Of a DNA stretch of 64,000 nucleotides, positions 63,267 through 64,000 are shown one piece after another. The stretch is taken from contig JAAFAB010000002.1 in assembly GCA_018222585.1 (NCBI GenBank), forward strand, positions 372,001 to 436,000, read 5' to 3'. Source of the DNA: Paracoccaceae bacterium. Its GTDB lineage: Bacteria > Pseudomonadota > Alphaproteobacteria > Rhodobacterales > Rhodobacteraceae. Below the pieces are notes generated by a model. It saw only the letters and a program-made list of their open reading frames with translations. It was not told the DNA's origin and did no database searches. Numbering within the stretch: position 1 is the stretch's first letter; each line of letters begins with the position of its first letter. A program made the position numbers and the translations under genes.

Positions 63267-64000
63267 ATGGCAATGACAGCATTCATCAGGGGGGTGGCTG
63301 TGGCCGCACTGGCATCCGCCGGTTGCCTCGCCATGCCGGCCACCCTTGTCGCGGAACAGATTCCCTTGCCGGTCGAGGTGGTGACGACACGGACCGTCGC
63401 GCCCGAGCGCAGTTATCGCCTGACCGGCACCATCGAGGCGCTGGAGAGTTACCCGGCGGGCTTTCGTGATGGCGGTCGGGTGATTTCTGTCGCTGTCGAC
63501 GTGGGCGATGTGCTGCACGAGGGCGACGAGATCGCCCGCGTTGACCCGGCCCGTATCGAGGCCGGCCTGCGGTCCGCCGAAGCCTCTCTGGATGCGGCGG
63601 AGGCGGCGCTGGACCAGGCCGAGCAGGCCCAGACGCGGGCGCGCAGCCTGCTTGAGCGCGGCTCGGGCACCCGGGCCGAGCTGGACCAGGCGCGCGAAAG
63701 CTTCCTGACCGCCCGTGCTACCCGTGACCAGGCTGCGGCGCAACTGGACACCGCCCGGCGCGCGGTCGAGGACACGGTGCTGACCGCCACCCACGACGGG
63801 ATCGTGACCGAGCGCAGCGCCGAAGCCGGGCAGGTGGTGGGCGCCGGTCAGCCCATTGTCACCCTGGCGTCCCTGGAGGGCCGCGAAGCCGTCTTCCTGA
63901 CCCCGGACGACCCGCGCCTGGCCGATGCCCTGGGCTCTGACGTGGTGGTCCGGCTGCTGGAGGGCACGACCCGGACCGTGGTTCCCGTCACCGAGGTTTC
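63267..64000 (+). CDS. RND efflux periplasmic adaptor (membrane fusion protein), 3' end cut by window edge
   Basis: The first 244 codons are visible. An N-terminal signal (VAVAALASAGCLAMPATLVA) could be a lipoprotein signal with Cys20 or an ordinary one. The MFP barrel and lipoyl half follow (YRLTGTIEALESYPAGFRDGGRVISVAVDVGDVLHEGDEIARVD), then a coiled-coil hairpin (about 95-150) and VLTATHDGIVTERSAEAGQVVGAGQPIVTLA. This is the HlyD/AcrA family, which links an inner-membrane RND pump to an outer-membrane channel. The ATG at 63267 has a CAGGAG ribosome site 6 bases upstream. It is probably under control of a TetR-type repressor at 63190-63221. The pump gene should follow beyond the window. Confidence 0.92.
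   Translation, partial: MAMTAFIRGVAVAALASAGCLAMPATLVAEQIPLPVEVVTTRTVAPERSYRLTGTIEALESYPAGFRDGGRVISVAVDVGDVLHEGDEIARVDPARIEAGLRSAEASLDAAEAALDQAEQAQTRARSLLERGSGTRAELDQARESFLTARATRDQAAAQLDTARRAVEDTVLTATHDGIVTERSAEAGQVVGAGQPIVTLASLEGREAVFLTPDDPRLADALGSDVVVRLLEGTTRTVVPVTEV

Noticed and set aside
1-64000. CRISPR arrays, tRNA or rRNA genes, insertion sequences, prophage genes
   Set aside because: I looked for regularly spaced repeats, tRNA-like cloverleaf sequences, transposase motifs and phage structural genes and found none.

Overview
The window looks like chromosomal DNA of a GC-rich alphaproteobacterium, most likely of the Rhodobacterales (Roseobacter/Paracoccus type). This rests on the high GC, the many ABC uptake operons, the IorAB-type aldehyde oxidase, the paired YeeE/YedE genes and the M81 (MlrC-like) proteins. 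Genus cannot be read from the sequence. I see no rRNA, tRNA, CRISPR array, transposase or phage gene. Coding density is high and most genes sit in tight operons with 1-8 bp overlaps.

Layout: (1) 1-15568, amino-sugar catabolism. A minus-strand operon rpiR-GH20-mlrC and a plus pair (NTF2-like, D-amino-acid lyase-like) share one control region. A second minus operon (oxidoreductase, two permeases, binding protein, ATPase) and the plus operon nagA-nagK-mlrC-SDR share another. Three copies of a GAAAWT-N-ATTTTC palindrome lie in these two divergent regions and probably bind the RpiR protein. A convergent amidase follows (15577-17013). (2) 17116-31489, exopolysaccharide assembly: three glycosyltransferases, a Wzx-like flippase, a Wza-like export lipoprotein, a GT26/phosphoglycosyltransferase fusion, a Wzz-like chain-length protein and a Wzy-like polymerase/ligase. 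Embedded in it are a hybrid histidine kinase, a small molybdopterin-fold periplasmic protein and a LuxR-type response regulator. Four copies of an inverted repeat CCTATCC-N4-GGATAGG lie at the promoter regions of this locus.

(3) 31431-43904, a catabolic cluster. Minus strand, in transcription order: IclR regulator, two proteins I do not recognise (574 and 229 aa), an M19 dipeptidase-like protein, a PotD/B/C/A-type ABC importer, a RidA protein and a FAD-linked oxidase. Divergently, a thiamine-diphosphate enzyme and an XRE-cupin regulator are transcribed. (4) 44150-48345, ugpBAEC for glycerol-3-phosphate uptake, with a possible Pho box. (5) 48685-50244, an odd secreted protein with a serralysin-like C-terminus, preceded by a lower-GC regulatory stretch.

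(6) 50309-55280, an IorAB-type molybdenum aldehyde oxidase operon with a dihaem cytochrome c and a small membrane protein, divergent from an AraC regulator. (7) 55340-60108, sulfur handling: a Crp/Fnr regulator with a cysteine pair, two YeeE/YedE half-transporters, a persulfide-dioxygenase-type metallo-beta-lactamase and a SulP transporter. (8) 60184-64000: a lone receiver protein, a convergent hybrid kinase, a long gene-free stretch with tandem TGACA/TGTCA palindromes, and the start of an RND efflux adaptor gene that runs off the right edge.

How it works together: each catabolic block pairs its own importer with enzymes and a local regulator. The polysaccharide block pairs export and assembly genes with a dedicated phosphorelay. 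The most interesting unexplained items are the four-copy palindrome of the polysaccharide locus, the two unrecognised proteins in the IclR-controlled operon, and the Crp-type thiol regulator with its operator, leader peptide and sulfur-transfer genes.
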